From Mesostigma viride (lineage: Eukaryota; Streptophyta; Mesostigmatophyceae; Mesostigmatales; Mesostigmataceae), in contig RPFO01000104.1 of NCBI GenBank assembly GCA_009746045.1, positions 62,001 to 126,000 on the forward strand: 64,000 nucleotides of DNA, given 5' to 3'. Each line of letters starts with the position of its first letter. Positions within the stretch are counted from its first letter, which is position 1. The notes below the pieces were generated by a model, which did not search any database, was not told the DNA's origin, and was given only the letters and a program-made list of their open reading frames with translations. Below, in pieces: positions 12,001 to 22,039 of the stretch. The position numbers and the translations under genes were made by a program.

Positions 12001-13047
12001 TCTAGCAGTCCCCCAGCGGAAAGCATTAGCAACCCCCCCGGTGATGCCCATCCCCTTGAGGATGGCAGCGGTCAGCCCGCTGCCGATCCTACCCCTGTGG
12101 AGCCGGACGGAAAGCCCCCGGTGACGTCGCTGGCGGATAGCCAGCGGTTGCTGCGTGAGGCGTTGAGCGAGCTCGAGAGTTTCCTGGGTGGGTCGCTCTC
12201 CCTGGAGGCCATCTGGGGCGAGCTGGCGAAGCGCGCGTGTGCTGCCACCCGGCCTTCCCGCCCTTTTGCCCTCGGTGCAAGTATCTCAGGCGGTGGTACC
12301 TCGGGCATTGGAATGACGAGTCATGCCCACGGGGGCCGTGGTGGTAATGGGATGGGGAGGGTCGTGGGTGGGCCCGGCGCAGGTCAGGTCGGTTCGCGGC
12401 ACGTCTACATCGTAAGCTGGAACGACCACTTTTTTGTGCTCAGCGTGGAAACCGGGGGTGGGGCGGCGTTGGATGCTAGCAACCCACCTGGCGGGGATGC
12501 CGGCGGCTCCGGTGTTGGTGGTGTCGCCCACGCGGGGGGAGTCGAATGTGTGCTGATTGACACGCTAGGGGAGCGTTTGCATGAAGGGTGCACGCGCGCG
12601 TTCATGCTTCGGTTCGGGGTGCGAGGTGTGACGGCGTCGCCCCGTTGTGTAAAGAGCCCGTCAGGCACGCGAGCGCATGCCCCTCCCACTGCGGACGGCC
12701 ACTCATCGGCTGACCTGAACAATGAAGGCCGCATGGGTGTCGAGAACCGCGCGGGGGACACTGCGGTTGTCAACAAGCACACATCGTTGGGGGTGGGGGG
12801 TGAAACATCCAGCGGGCATGCATCATCCCATGGCATGAGCCATGCGCAAGGCCCACCGGAGAGCGACCCTGAAGCGGCGTTGCTCGCGTGCCCGGCCCTG
12901 CGTGAGTGCCAGCGCTTTGTGACCGAGTTCCTCGCGGCGGTGCCGCTTAGGGAGCTCACCGAGGAGATGATGAAGAAGGGCATGCTACCGCTCGACATCC
13001 TGCACAAGCGGCTACAGATAGAGTTCCACTCCATGCGGCTGTGCTAG
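1..13047 (+). CDS. EEIG1/EHBP1-type NT-C2 domain protein, 5' partial, five visible exons
   Basis: Spliced model: 1-92, 514-969, 1810-2076, 5667-10070, 11241-13047, all GT-AG with matching phases (0,0,0,2). The first three exons and the start of the fourth make an NT-C2 domain: LTVHSVDGIP, then VKWKG, MTWDEFF and PWDKLSVF-like strands, ETYLNVADYAE, and VSLRIVQLSVEQ. The C-terminus matches the land-plant family closely: VPVYFASFDQRG, a CTAIAVLVSEW-like stretch, KWRALCE, HVYIVSWNDHFFVL, LIDTLGERLHEGC and a final LQIEFHSMRLC. Between them lie about 1,400 residues of Ser/Gly/Ala-rich low-complexity linker, so the protein (about 2,340 aa visible) is far longer than its plant relatives (under about 1,000 aa, from memory). 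In animals NT-C2 proteins bind membranes and link endosomes or actin; plant members are mostly uncharacterised. A cytosolic membrane or cytoskeletal role is inference. Two frameshifts at G runs (near 7126 and 9955) break the long exon. The start codon is outside the window. Confidence 0.88.
514..969 (+). CDS. NT-C2 gene, second visible exon
   Basis: Starts after a CCCAG acceptor with VKWKG and contains a basic LPRFKR stretch, an Asn-rich run, MTWDEFFEHE, and ends PWDVKLSVFQ before a GTGAGG donor. The order WKG, W-D/E-E-F, PW-x2-x-LSVF matches plant NT-C2 proteins. A Gly-rich insert of about 45 residues separates the last two motifs. Confidence 0.85.
970..1809 (+). other. Intron 970-1809 with short tandem repeat
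   Basis: A GTGAGG donor and a strong pyrimidine-rich acceptor (ccatccaccag) bound this intron. From about 1440 to 1600 it holds four to five diverged copies of a roughly 30-bp unit containing TATGGGACCATGTAGAGG. Nothing else was recognised. Confidence 0.7.
1810..2076 (+). CDS. NT-C2 gene, third visible exon
   Basis: Carries CLAETYLNVADYAEC, which matches the GET-LNLADYA segment conserved in plant NT-C2 proteins, followed by a Ser/Gly-rich loop and GSGAAIT before a GTGAGT donor. The 1810 start is chosen because it keeps phase 0 and follows the best polypyrimidine tract. An AAG acceptor giving a start at 1825 is also in phase. Confidence 0.82.
2136..4484 (+). repeat. 49-bp minisatellite, about 48 copies, in an intron
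   Basis: The unit contains GAAGGGATGGGCATCAAGAG and then CCGCGTGTTTGCACAACTAG. Copies are nearly identical. Variants are limited to a C/T switch (TTTGCGAAG or TTTGTGAAG), CTAG/CGAG, and 3-bp insertions (GAAGAAGG or GAAGGAGG) at the unit junction. There are no unique spacers, so it is not a CRISPR array. High homogeneity points to recent amplification or unequal exchange. Confidence 0.97.
4490..4740 (+). repeat. About 71-bp tandem repeat, 3.5 copies
   Basis: The unit contains AGGGCTTGGCAAGGCGACCG, followed by CTGATCATGTTGTAGTGACC and AGTATAGTGACCAATG. It directly follows the 49-bp minisatellite in the same intron. Confidence 0.9.
5471..5645 (+). repeat. 25-bp tandem repeat x7 next to a splice acceptor
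   Basis: Seven copies of a pyrimidine-rich 25-mer starting CCTCTTGTCATGTGCCTGTT, with single-base changes. The array ends 21 bp before the exon at 5667, so it supplies the polypyrimidine tract of that acceptor. Confidence 0.93.
5667..10070 (+). CDS. NT-C2 gene, long linker exon with two probable 1-bp deletions
   Basis: Begins VSLRIVQLSVEQTIEHM, the last C2 strand, then about 1,400 residues rich in Ser, Gly, Ala, His and Arg with poly-Ser runs. It ends in the conserved VYFASFDQRG region and a segment ending QFDSLIVK split by the GTAAGT donor. Reading is open in one frame to about 7130 and in another to about 9955; the last 110 bases need the third frame. Both switches fall in G runs and both are repaired by one extra G. 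With two bases added, the exon ends in phase 2 exactly as the next exon requires, which favours missing bases over hidden introns. Confidence 0.82.
10071..11240 (+). other. Intron with pyrimidine-rich minisatellite
   Basis: GTAAGT donor at 10071 and CAAACAG acceptor at 11240. Between them are a G run (about 10085-10097), short GGGATGG repeats and the 30-bp minisatellite listed separately. Confidence 0.85.
10617..11092 (+). repeat. 30-bp minisatellite, about 16 copies
   Basis: The unit contains TCCCTCTCCTCTCCTCATGC followed by ATGGCCTCTG or ATTGCCTCTG. All three frames stay open because the unit is a multiple of three and lacks stops, which explains the long apparent ORFs on both strands. These are not genes. 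Confidence 0.95.
11241..13047 (+). CDS. NT-C2 gene, last exon, conserved C-terminal domain
   Basis: Opens GSAKWRALCE, then FADNHFDLETVVAA, an acidic insert, GSFVGFFRP, and after a variable stretch SLEAIWGEL. Next come RHVYIVSWNDHFFVLSVE, CVLIDTLGERLHEGC, and finally RECQRFVTEFLAAVPLREL and LQIEFHSMRLC with a TAG stop. Each block matches the C-terminal domain of land-plant EEIG1/EHBP1-domain proteins in the same order. Natural termination at TAG shows the standard genetic code. Confidence 0.92.
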
Positions 13048-13470
13048 CACAAGACTCCGTGCACCTGTGCTAACATCCATGAGACACCCAGCTTAGGCCA
13101 GAAAGAAGCGGATGATACTCCGTGCGGCTGTGGCAACATTATGCCCTCGATGCGGGTGTGCTACCATAATACTCCATGCAGCTGTGCCGGCGCTATACTC
13201 CATTGGGGTTGTAATAGCGTTATTTTATATGCTCCATGCGGCCGTGCTGGCAGGGCGGCGCACCCATTGGGGAACGAGTGCCCTTGCCAGCGATTCCAAG
13301 AGAGGCTGCCACGTGTTTATTAGGGGGAAAGCATTTGCTTGCCCCACATTTGAGCACAGGAACAATCACCCTGGATGTATGCTGCTGCTGCAGTATGCAG
13401 CATGCAGTTGCAGATGTCTGAATTGTATTATATTCTTGTAGGCTTATGCATGCAGTCGTGTAAATGTTTC
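13048..13470 (+). other. Probable 3' UTR of the NT-C2 gene with decayed repeats
   Basis: Contains five or six diverged copies of the CTCCATGCGGCTGTGCTAGC sequence that spans the stop codon (near 13052, 13114, 13142, 13169, 13196 and 13228). TGTAA occurs at 13456 and 13474; it is a polyadenylation signal in many green algae, so these are candidate 3' ends, unproven. Confidence 0.5.
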
Positions 13471-13819
13471 TCTGTAAACGCTGCTGAGGGCATGGTGCCG
13501 GTGGGCGGGGGCAGGTGCTCTTTGTGCTAGTTGGCCGTGCGCCTTGATGAAATCGCTGATTCCGCTTTGCTGAGTGGGACCAGATAATTTATTGCCATTG
13601 TTGCTAATGTAGTCCTGGACCTTGCATGCCTGGTTTGCTGGGCCCTTTTCTGCGTGCTGGGCTTTACAGTGGAGCCTTAGCTCCATCATCGAATTCATTG
13701 TACAAATCATCATTGAAAGTTGGGTTGGTCATCATGCTGGGGCCCGGCACTTGTCCCATCATACAACCTTGAACTTTCCCCACATCACCTCCCATGGCTA
13801 TCATTGCCGTCTGTTGCCT

Positions 13820-14745
13820 CGGTAGCAGGAATGTCCCAGGCTAGCTGGGCAGGTCCAGCCAGCGCCAGGCCCCGTCGTTGCATGCTGGGCCAGCATACCC
13901 CGCCTCCACCCCCGTATGGCTGCTATAACCCGGCAGACGCTGGCGGAGCCCTTCTCATTCCCTTGAATGGCGGGAAGGTAGTACAGGCAACTCAGGCAGC
14001 CATAAAGGTCTTACGTCCCGGACCGTCTCCAGCTTGCCCAGGCGCCATCAGCAGCCCCACCGACCGCCGCTGGGATTTCCTAGTGCATGACGCTATATTA
14101 CAAGCTTGCCAACTCCCGGACATCGCTGCCCAGCCGGCACCTGCTGGCCCGGCCGGTGATGCTCCCTCCACCTGGGCGGACTTGCATCACACCACCTCCA
14201 CCACCTCCACCATCGCGGCACAACTCAAGCAACAAGCCCTCGACCTTCGCGAGGAGGCCGACATCACCCAGCGCAGCCACAATGTCATCGTCAAGCACTT
14301 CGACCAGCCGGCATCACGACATTCTTGCCCCCATGCAACTCAATGGTGAGCTGCGGATGTCGGCTGTCCGCCTCCCCCGCGCGCGGGGTAAGGCTGGCCC
14401 GGCACCCGTGCTCCTCACCTTTAAGTACATGGCGGACAAGCTGGCGTTCCTTAAATGCCGCAAGAAGCTCTCGGAGACTCGCTTCACGCTGGACGGCGAC
14501 TTGACCCTGGCCCAGCAACAGCAGCGACGCGAGCTATGGCCGACCTACCTTCAGCTCCGGCAGAGCGCAGGGGGGACCCGGGTATACTGGAGGGGGGCGG
14601 TCATCCACGTTGACCACAAGCCCTGGCAGGCACCTCCTGCCACCTCAGTCAGACTAGGGAATATATACCAGTAGTGTAGATTAGTCAGGCTTAGCCTAGC
14701 ACGTGGCCCACGCACATTGAATTGAATTGAATTGAATTGTAACAT
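13820..14745 (+). mobile_element. ORF1-only LINE, copy 1 (+), 5' truncated
   Basis: Encodes the C-terminal two thirds of an L1-like ORF1 protein in two frames joined near 14320: a Ser/Thr-rich stretch, a coiled-coil-like LDLREEADITQRSHN, the RRM-like RLPRARGKAGPAPVLLTFKY, then FTLDGDLTLAQQQQRREL, WPTYLQLR and VYWRGAVIHVD. It ends with a (TTGAA)n tail near 14718-14738. ORF1 proteins bind LINE RNA. No endonuclease or RT follows, so the copy is non-autonomous. Confidence 0.75.
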
Positions 14746-15130
14746 AACTCCGTTGGGAGTATATGTAGCACATAGCCCAGAGAAGGGGCATATGGCCTAT
14801 CATACATTCTAAGCTACTTCCTGCAAGGGTGGGAATGTAAACAACACTTGCTCTAGGTGCACTAGGGCACCTGCACCACCCAGAGTTTCAGGCAACACCC
14901 AGCTAAGGGGAGCCTGTCATAGGTGGGGAAGATCAGCACAGCTATACAAGAGCTAGGGCATGGCGTCTCAGCAGGGAGTGACCCCCTGCATGGGCACTGC
15001 ATAATTAAATAAAGCTAGGCATCATCTGGAGGGTGGCTCATCATAGGCACACATGTACATGACTAAAAAGGCTAGGCCTCAGCTGGTATAGTGCCTGTAG
15101 TAGGCGGGCATGTACAAGGCCACTGTCTAA
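14738..15130 (+). repeat. Dispersed noncoding repeat next to ORF1-only elements
   Basis: Begins GTAACATAACTCCGTTGGGA and runs through AACAACACTTGCTCTAGGTG. A diverged copy lies in the same orientation at about 37439-37720, also beside an ORF1-only element. The first 35 bp recur inverted at about 23722-23759. It is probably part of the element ends or a target repeat; no coding potential was seen. Confidence 0.7.
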
Positions 15131-16745
15131 CTATTCTACACTACTGCTGCTGTATTCCCCTAGGCTGGGGCTTCTGGAGTCGCTGGGGCCGCGGTGGTCG
15201 AGGGGGTCGCGTGCCAGGGCTTGTGGCCGACGTAGATGGCCGCCCCCTTCCAGTACACCGGCTGTCCCGCCTTGGTCTGCCGGAGCTGGAGGTAGGTCGG
15301 CCATAGCTCCCTTCGCCGTTGTTGCTGCGCCAGGGTCAAGTCGTCGTCCACGGTGAAGGTGGTGTTCTCGAGCCGCTTGCGGCGTCTGAGAAACGAAATC
15401 TTGTCCGCTGGGCTGTCAAAGATGAGAAGAAGCGGAGGCGCCCCTGCCTTACCCCGCGCGCGGGGGAGGCGGTGGGCGGTCAGCTTAATCTCACCAAGGA
15501 GGCCCATGCGTGCAAGGATTTTGCTCTCAAACGCACGTGCAAGCTTCTCGGAATTCTCACCTTCCACCATGTCGAAGTTCTTGAGCATGGCGTTGAGGCT
15601 GCGCTTGGCGAGCTCGGCCTCCTCGCGGAGGTCAAGCGTCTGCCGCTGGAGCTGGGCTGCGACGGCGGAGGTGGTGGAGGTGGTGTGTTGCATGTCCGCC
15701 CAGGTGGTGATGGAAGGAGCATCGCCGGCCAGGCCAGCCGGGGCTGGCTTGGCGGCAATGTCCGTCACCGCCTGGGCGGTGAGGCCTGCGGTGTTCTGCA
15801 GAACCTTGATAGCAACATGGCGTTGTCCTTAAGACGCTGGTCGATGTCGCGGAGCTGGGCGGTGATGGAGTCGGTGGAGGCGGAGGGGGGGGGGGGGTGG
15901 AGGCGAGGAGGGCGGCGGTGGCGGTGGGGATGGTGGGGAGCTCAGCAGCCAGCGTGCCGCCAATTGCCGCCACATCTGCAGCAATGGGCGTCACGTGCTG
16001 TGAGAGGGCGGCGTGGAGGTGGTGGACGTACGAAGGTGGATTCGGTAATGGGGGCGGGGTGCAGAAGGTCCTCGGCCGAGCGCTTAGTGAGGGTAAAGAG
16101 AGCTGCGAGCTGAAGGCGGGGGCGAGACCAGCCGGCCAGGTTGGTCGAAGAAGGGACGTCAGATGCGCGGTGGGAAAACCGGCCGTCAGCTCCGTTGCGG
16201 AAAAAAATGGGTGTGGGAATCGAGTTGCTGGCACAGGGCCAGCAGTGAGGTGTGTGACCCGTAAAACACGAGCTCCAATATCTTGATGGGTGGCATGTCG
16301 AAAAAGGCAGGCCTGTTGACGTCAAAGCTGGTGGTAAAGAGCCTGTCGACGTCAAAATCACGCTCAGACCAGCCAGGTTCGCCTGGGCGACTGCGCTTTG
16401 GGTCAGGCGAAGCAGAGGGCGAGGAGAGCCCGGGAGGGTTCTGGGCGACCACCGGTGCGCGACTAGTGTCACCGTGCCGCCTTCCGGCCCTGATGGCGAA
16501 GCTGCAGCCGTAGCTGCAGACGTATTTTCAGTGCCGAGCGCAGCCGTCAGGCTGCGTTGCGTTGATGGGCGTTTGCTCATCGTATAATATTGCGTAATAG
16601 CGTCGGAAAATTATATCAGCATGTGCGTCTTAGAAAGACGAAGCGATTGTGATATTCACGACTAAATTCGGTGCTCAAACGTGAAAGTTATGAGCGCCGC
16701 CGTCAGCCATGGCTACCTCGTGGCTCGTGGCTCGTGGCTCGTACC
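15130..16745 (-). mobile_element. ORF1-only LINE, copy 2 (-), nearly full length
   Basis: On the - strand ORF1 starts MSKRPSTQRSLTAALG at 16580 and ends at 15160. The N-terminal half is broken by frameshifts. The C-terminal 202 residues are open: coiled-coil (LDLREEAELAKRS), RLPRARGKAGAPPLLLIF, SFLRRRKRLENTTFTVDDDL, RRRELWPTYLQLRQ and PVYWKGAAIYV. The 5' leader (16581-16745) contains a CGTCTT/AAGACG hairpin and is shared with copy 3. No RT is attached. Confidence 0.78.
15160..15768 (-). CDS. L1-like ORF1 protein, C-terminal RNA-binding part (copy 2)
   Basis: A 202-residue open frame. Residues roughly 30-75 look like a coiled coil; 95-140 hold the RRM-like block with RLPRARGKAG and LLLIFDSPADK; 145-190 hold a C-terminal domain with DDDLTLAQQQRRRELWP and YWKG. 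By family knowledge such proteins coat LINE RNA as trimers. The N-terminal part continues upstream in other frames to 16580, so this is a piece of a broken gene. Confidence 0.7.
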   Translation of the reverse strand: MTDIAAKPAPAGLAGDAPSITTWADMQHTTSTTSAVAAQLQRQTLDLREEAELAKRSLNAMLKNFDMVEGENSEKLARAFESKILARMGLLGEIKLTAHRLPRARGKAGAPPLLLIFDSPADKISFLRRRKRLENTTFTVDDDLTLAQQQRRRELWPTYLQLRQTKAGQPVYWKGAAIYVGHKPWHATPSTTAAPATPEAPA

Positions 16746-16909
16746 TAGTATGTTTAATCCCCCACGCGCATGTGCGCCCATAATGGCCCCATGGATGATC
16801 CCTTCAGAATTTAGCCAAGCCATGCCTATAATGGGACCTCCCATTAATAAATTAATTATTAGACATGTGACTGCGTCACGTGAGCATAAGTCCTCAGTGG
16901 GAGGGGAAA

Positions 16910-17900
16910 ATGGGATGGAATGGATGGTATAAGCTATCTAGGTCCTAGTTACAGGGGTGTGGGCACCGCGGCCCGAATCGCTATGAATGCCATACTTGGT
17001 CACACGCGGAGCCCCCACAGGCTTGGGGGTGGTCTCCTTCATCACTACTTGCCATCTATCCTTGCGCACCATCTGCCTCCATATTACAGACAAACCAGGA
17101 GGCTGCCCGGGGGTGAGCCCGTCACGTCTAGTGTAGCACATGTCCATGCCGAGTCTATCACGAAAAGTCCACAGGTGGCGGCCCTGCCGCGCGCGGCCGG
17201 GGGCACGCCAGGTGAGGACATATCGCCCAGGCTGGGCGGGCTTGGTGCCAGCTATAGTCTATCTGATGTATCTACCTGATCTGTGCGGGCCAGGTGCCCG
17301 GCTAGGCCCAGGCGCCTGTGCCTAATAATGTGGGAAACATAGGGCAAATCAGCGTACAAATCCTCATTACTAATGTGCAAACCAAGGGGGATGTTAAGGG
17401 CCTGGCGCAGCATCTTGGTGACGGCGCCGTCGAGTCGTTGCTCCAGCTCAGGACTGCGTCAGTGTCCACGTCTCGGCGCCGTAGGTCAGGCCGGATCGTC
17501 AGAATATGACGACCTTGAAGAGGTCACGCTTGACGATCCGGGGTAGGGCGGGGTTGCTCCACCAGCGGCGGTGGTCATGGAGGTGCGCCCACGCCATGCC
17601 GATCCGTGTCGTCATGTCGTCCTCGCAGTCGGGAAGCCAACTGCCGAGCAGCTTGAAGCGGCCTGAAGGAGGGTAGTTGACCTCGGCATCGTCTAAGAGG
17701 CGGAGTGTGGGTGGGGGGCCTGCCATGCCGAGGGCCAGGGCCTCCGTTTTTGGGCTGATCTGAGGTTTCTAGACCAACCGCCCGAGCCTCGAGCGCCAGG
17801 CAGTCCAGCCAAAGTTGGGCAGACTCCGGCCTCTCGATGAGCGTGATGTCGTCGGCATAAATATGTTGACTTTGGGACTCATTTCGGGACATAATCTGGG
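16910..17900 (-). mobile_element. 5'-truncated LINE fragment (RT C-terminus and 3' end)
   Basis: Read on the - strand from 17892: IYADDITLIERPESAQLWLD, the RT YADD motif, then FKLLGSWLPD, a shifted frame with DGAVTKMLRQALNIPLGL, and HIIRHRRLGLAGHLARTDQV. This R-R-L-GHLAR block is the usual C-terminal segment of algal LINE ORF2 proteins. The terminal 16915-17340 is repeated at 23768-24230. At least two frameshifts make it a pseudogene. Confidence 0.75.
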
Positions 17901-19078
17901 AATTGTCCCTTGCCGTCAGGACTAATAATTTGTATGGAATTATGATAGTTTGTGTGATTCGGACTAGTTATTTTGGGCCTAGGTTGAAGTATGAGATCTT
18001 TTAGGGGCAGGTGCAGTCGCGCCGCGCTGCGCGTACTTAATATGGCTGGTTGAGATTAATTGGTGGTCATGCGTGGATTCTGTATAGGGTTGAGTCAGCC
18101 CGAGTCGCTAGGCAGTTCTAATCTTGTGTGGACTGTTTCGGGCCTCTGGAAGGTCGGCGCCATGTCGGCGCCACTTGCCAGCTTGGTGGCAGACCTAGGT
18201 GAAATTGGTCCGAGGACCGGAGAGTCTCGCCCTCTTGGTTCGATGAATGTTAAGTGCGATCGGAAGCCTACGTACATTCAACCTGGGGCTACTATCAATT
18301 TCTTGCTAGCCATTAGTTCTAAGTGTGTATTAATCAGCAGTTGGCATCAAGTCGCGGTGCCAGATATCTCATGCACGACCCCAGTCGTGAAGCGCAATCC
18401 CCTCTTGGTTCGGAATAATTAAAGTGTGTGTATGTGTGTGTGTTGTCACCTGTCCGAGCCCGGGGCATTATTTCAACTGCATTTAGTATAATATAAATGG
18501 TAGCTCTATCCTAAATGTAGGTTGCGTGGATTAATTATATTAGTCATCGTGAGCCGTAGCAGTGCAAAAGCCGCATCTGTTCCGTCAATCCCACTCCCAT
18601 AGAGTGGTCGCGGTTAAACCATATTTCCGTAACAACCTACCTTAACATAGGATCTTTCGCACGTCCCGGACGGGCACGTTACAGCCTGACACATTGTGTT
18701 TGTGTTGTGTTAACTATTCTTAGAGTTTCTAGTTTCCGTACGCCTGTAACATTACTAAGGTCACTCATTATTAGTAGTCACTGCATGGCACCCCGCCGTG
18801 TTTATTATAGACGACCTGGCCCTAGAGTGCTGGTCTAGGTCACCACGGTGACTGCATGGAATTAGTCAGCCGACTCGATCAGTTAGCGAGCTCCCGCACA
18901 ACTCGGGCAGCTGCTCTATCTGCTGCCGTCGGAGGATTGGAGCGCGCAAGCTAGGAAATCTTGGTGTTGTGTGTGGTTTGTGAGGCAATTAGTTGCCAAT
19001 CCCTGTGCACTTGCTCTCGATCTCGATCTCTGCCCACCGGCCGTGCTGGCTGACACGTAGTCTATTAATTAATATATA
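17900..19078. other. No gene recognised between LINE fragments
   Basis: AT-moderate sequence with a short GT run near 18421-18445 and no conserved reading frame. It ends in a TTAATTAATATATA stretch at the LINE start. Confidence 0.5.
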
Positions 19079-19206
19079 CACGTGACTGCGTCACGTGAGC
19101 ATAAGTCCTCAGTGGAAGGGGCCGGAACATGGGATGGAGCCCCCGCGGATGATGCTACCGTGCTGCTGCAGAGCCTACTTGTATAACGCAGTCTCTAATT
19201 ACGTCT

Positions 19207-19901
19207 GTGCAGGGCGACATCAAGGCCATGGCGGAGGCGTCTGCTGCTACGACAGCCTCATTGCTGGAGCTGGAGAAAGCCCTGGCCGGGCCCCCCAAAC
19301 CCACCTCGTTCGCAGACGTTACCACCAAGAACCTGACCGCCATTGTTCAGCAGGCTGCAAAGTCTGCTGCTACCGCTGCTGTCTCGCAGAATGTGTTGCA
19401 ACAGAGACAACGCAACATCGTCATCAAGAACTTTCAGGTCGATGGCGAGCACGCAAAACCAAACGAGACTGCAAGGCACGTACTGGCCGAGGAGCTGCGC
19501 GGTCCGGAGTCCCTGGGTGTGATGCATGCAGCTCCGCAACCGCGTTGTTATTGAACGAGCCATTCGGCTGCCTGGCCCGCTGGGCTTGCATGGTCGTCGT
19601 CACCAGGGCCTCCATGCACGATAAACGACTTTTGCTGGGAGCACGTCGCCTCAGTGCTCCAATGATGCAGACCACCATCTTCAGCCTCGACGAGGACTAC
19701 ACGCCTGCACAATTGAAGGCGAGGAGCGCGGTGTGGAACAGCCCGGCCGTCCAGGCGGCTCGGGAGCAGGAGACACCCGGTAAGCGCGTGAAGATGCGTC
19801 TCCTCCAGAATGGCACCTTTGCAGCGTTCTTTGACGGCGTTGAGCTTAACACCACGGGTGCAGTCTCGTCAGAAGAGTGCTACCTCTGGTGGTTCCAGTA
19901 G
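19207..19901 (+). pseudogene. LINE ORF1 remnant
   Basis: Two frames are needed. The first gives an Ala-rich coiled-coil-like segment and QRNIVIKNFQV. The second gives RLSAPMMQTTIFSLDEDYTP, QAAREQETPGKRVKM and FFDGVEL, ending in TAG at 19901. This block corresponds to the end of the ORF1 protein of the neighbouring ORF1-only family, but it is clearly a different subfamily. Confidence 0.65.
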
Positions 19902-20309
19902 CTAGGTAGACAACTCTACTCGTCGGCTCGCGGCTACTACAGGCTTCGGGGACAGCCTCTAAAAAGTCCCCCCCGTTCCACCCCCATGACTCGACCTAGT
20001 CAATTAAGTGATAGACATGGTGGTGCCGGTATTTCGGGCTACATAGAACGACAGCTCTCAGCAGTCAGATTCGCAGTACACAACGTGTGCTAGATTACCT
20101 ACGCCTCGGCGAACGTTGCGTAATCACCCCCGAATACCCAGAGCAGGCGGCAAGCTCGCATCCTACGCCTGCAGGACAAGCTCCATGCGATGAAAAGCAC
20201 TATTCCATCCATCTCCCTCCCCTCCGTTCCATCCCTACCCGGCCCATCTTCCGCTGCACCCACCCCCATATCCCATCGCCGTTCTCCCCTAGCTGTTGGG
20301 CCAGCAGGC

Positions 20310-21225
20310 GCCCTTGGCCCTCGCAACTTTCAACGTAAGCACATTGCTGGCAAATGGCGACCATAGCTATACGGGGTGGAGGAGCTTGTCGCCTTAATTT
20401 TGCATTGCACATCGTGTGTCTATTCTAGGCGTGCAGGAGCATCGTCGCGCACGGTGCCTTCTGGCACGGTGCTCACTGATCGCCTGGGCGGCCTGGCAGG
20501 CGGTTGGCGTTTTAACTTCGCTGGCAGTGGGACACCAGGCCATGCAAGGTGGCGTTGGCCTTTTGTGTTCGCCGCTGGCAGCTGCCAGCCTCAGCACGCT
20601 AAAGTTTCTGACCCCACGCCTTATGGTGGCACATTTCACCTCAGCTGAGGGGCGGTCTAAACACCACCTCACGGTTGGGGTGGGTTACGCCCCCCATATA
20701 TATAGAGGTCTACCCCAGTTGCAACGCCAAAACTTTTTCGAGGACTTGCATAGCCTTGAGGGAGCCACCCCGGCCCGCCACTTCTTGGTTATGCTGCTCA
20801 ACGCTAACGCCACGCGCTCCCCGTGGGCACTGCTGGCAGTCGCTTTGCGCCTGCCAGCACGGCTGCTAACGACAACAACCCCCTGTTTTCTGCCTTTTTG
20901 CGGGATAGCGGGATGGTTGCTGTCAACTGCCACTTCCAACAGCCCTCACAGGACTTGGTCACTTTTCGGGGCCCTAACGACCGTCAAACCGATCTTGAGT
21001 CTGGACCTAATGCTACGTGGTGGTAAGGCAGCCCAGCTCAACACTTTGGTTCTGGATACCCGAGTGTTCGACCCACCCACGGTGTGCTCTGACCACATGT
21101 TGGTGCGCGCGACCATTCCGCTCCGGTTCCATGTCCCCGAGCGCCGCGCCCCAGTGGCCTGCCCTAACTGGTCTGCTCTACGCCCGGTCCGGGGGGATCC
21201 TGAGGACTGGACGGACGCCAATTAA
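20310..21225 (+). pseudogene. LINE ORF2 endonuclease domain remnant
   Basis: Exonuclease-endonuclease-phosphatase motifs in order: LATFNV, a frameshift, ILGVQEHRRA, LTVGVGYAP, HFLVMLLNANATR, a shifted NGMVAVNCHFQQPS, and VCSDHMLVRATIPL. The Glu in QEH and the Ser-Asp-His triplet are intact. Asp is replaced in the usual GD-N-A motif (LNANA). It is probably inactive. Confidence 0.75.
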
Positions 21226-22039
21226 GCACGAGCGGAACAGGTGCCGACGGGCGTACCTGGAGGCCCTGGACGCCCAGGCGGACGTCGACGAGCTGGCCCA
21301 GGGTGCTCCCAACGCCGCCATTTTTGCAGGCTTTGTGGCCCGTGCCCCGTTGCTGGCGGCCCGGCACCATGCAGGCTGCCGGTCATGCCCTGCCGACGCC
21401 CCGGCCCGCTCTACCGCGGACTACGGCTATAGGACCCCAAGGTCTTGGCCGCCCGGCACCGCCTCAAGCGTAACCAGGACCCGCTGCTGAAACCTGTGCT
21501 CAAGGCCGCCCTTGTGGAGGCCTACGCACACGCTCAGGACGCAGAGGCGGCCCAGTGCATGGCGGATGCCAAGGCCTGCCAAGCTCGCAACCAGGGCCGA
21601 GGACATGTGGTTCCACCTCGACGGGCTCGGCGGCCGGCGGCAGCGCACCCCGGTGGAGCACACGGGGGATGGCACGGCGCCGGTCAGCCTTGACCGAGCG
21701 CTGGTTGGCCCACAATGTTTCCTTGACAGGTGCCGGGGCTCGCGCCCCCCCCCGCCGCTTCACCCCGAGACGGCCGCCCGTCTCGGTGTTGCCGGACCCC
21801 CCCCGCCGCCTGCGCCCCCCTCCTCGGCCGCGGACTACCAAGTCCCCGCCTTGAAGGAGGGCTGCCTTAATTGCCACCAACAACGTCGTCCACCCCTTCA
21901 CTTTGGAGGAACTGGACGGCGCCCTTGCTCGCCTGCGGTTCGACGCGTCGGTCGGTGCCGACCACCTTTCTGCTGAGCTGCTGAACCCCTGACCCCACAA
22001 CCGTGTCCTGCTCTCTGATGAGCCTCCCCCAGTGCATGC

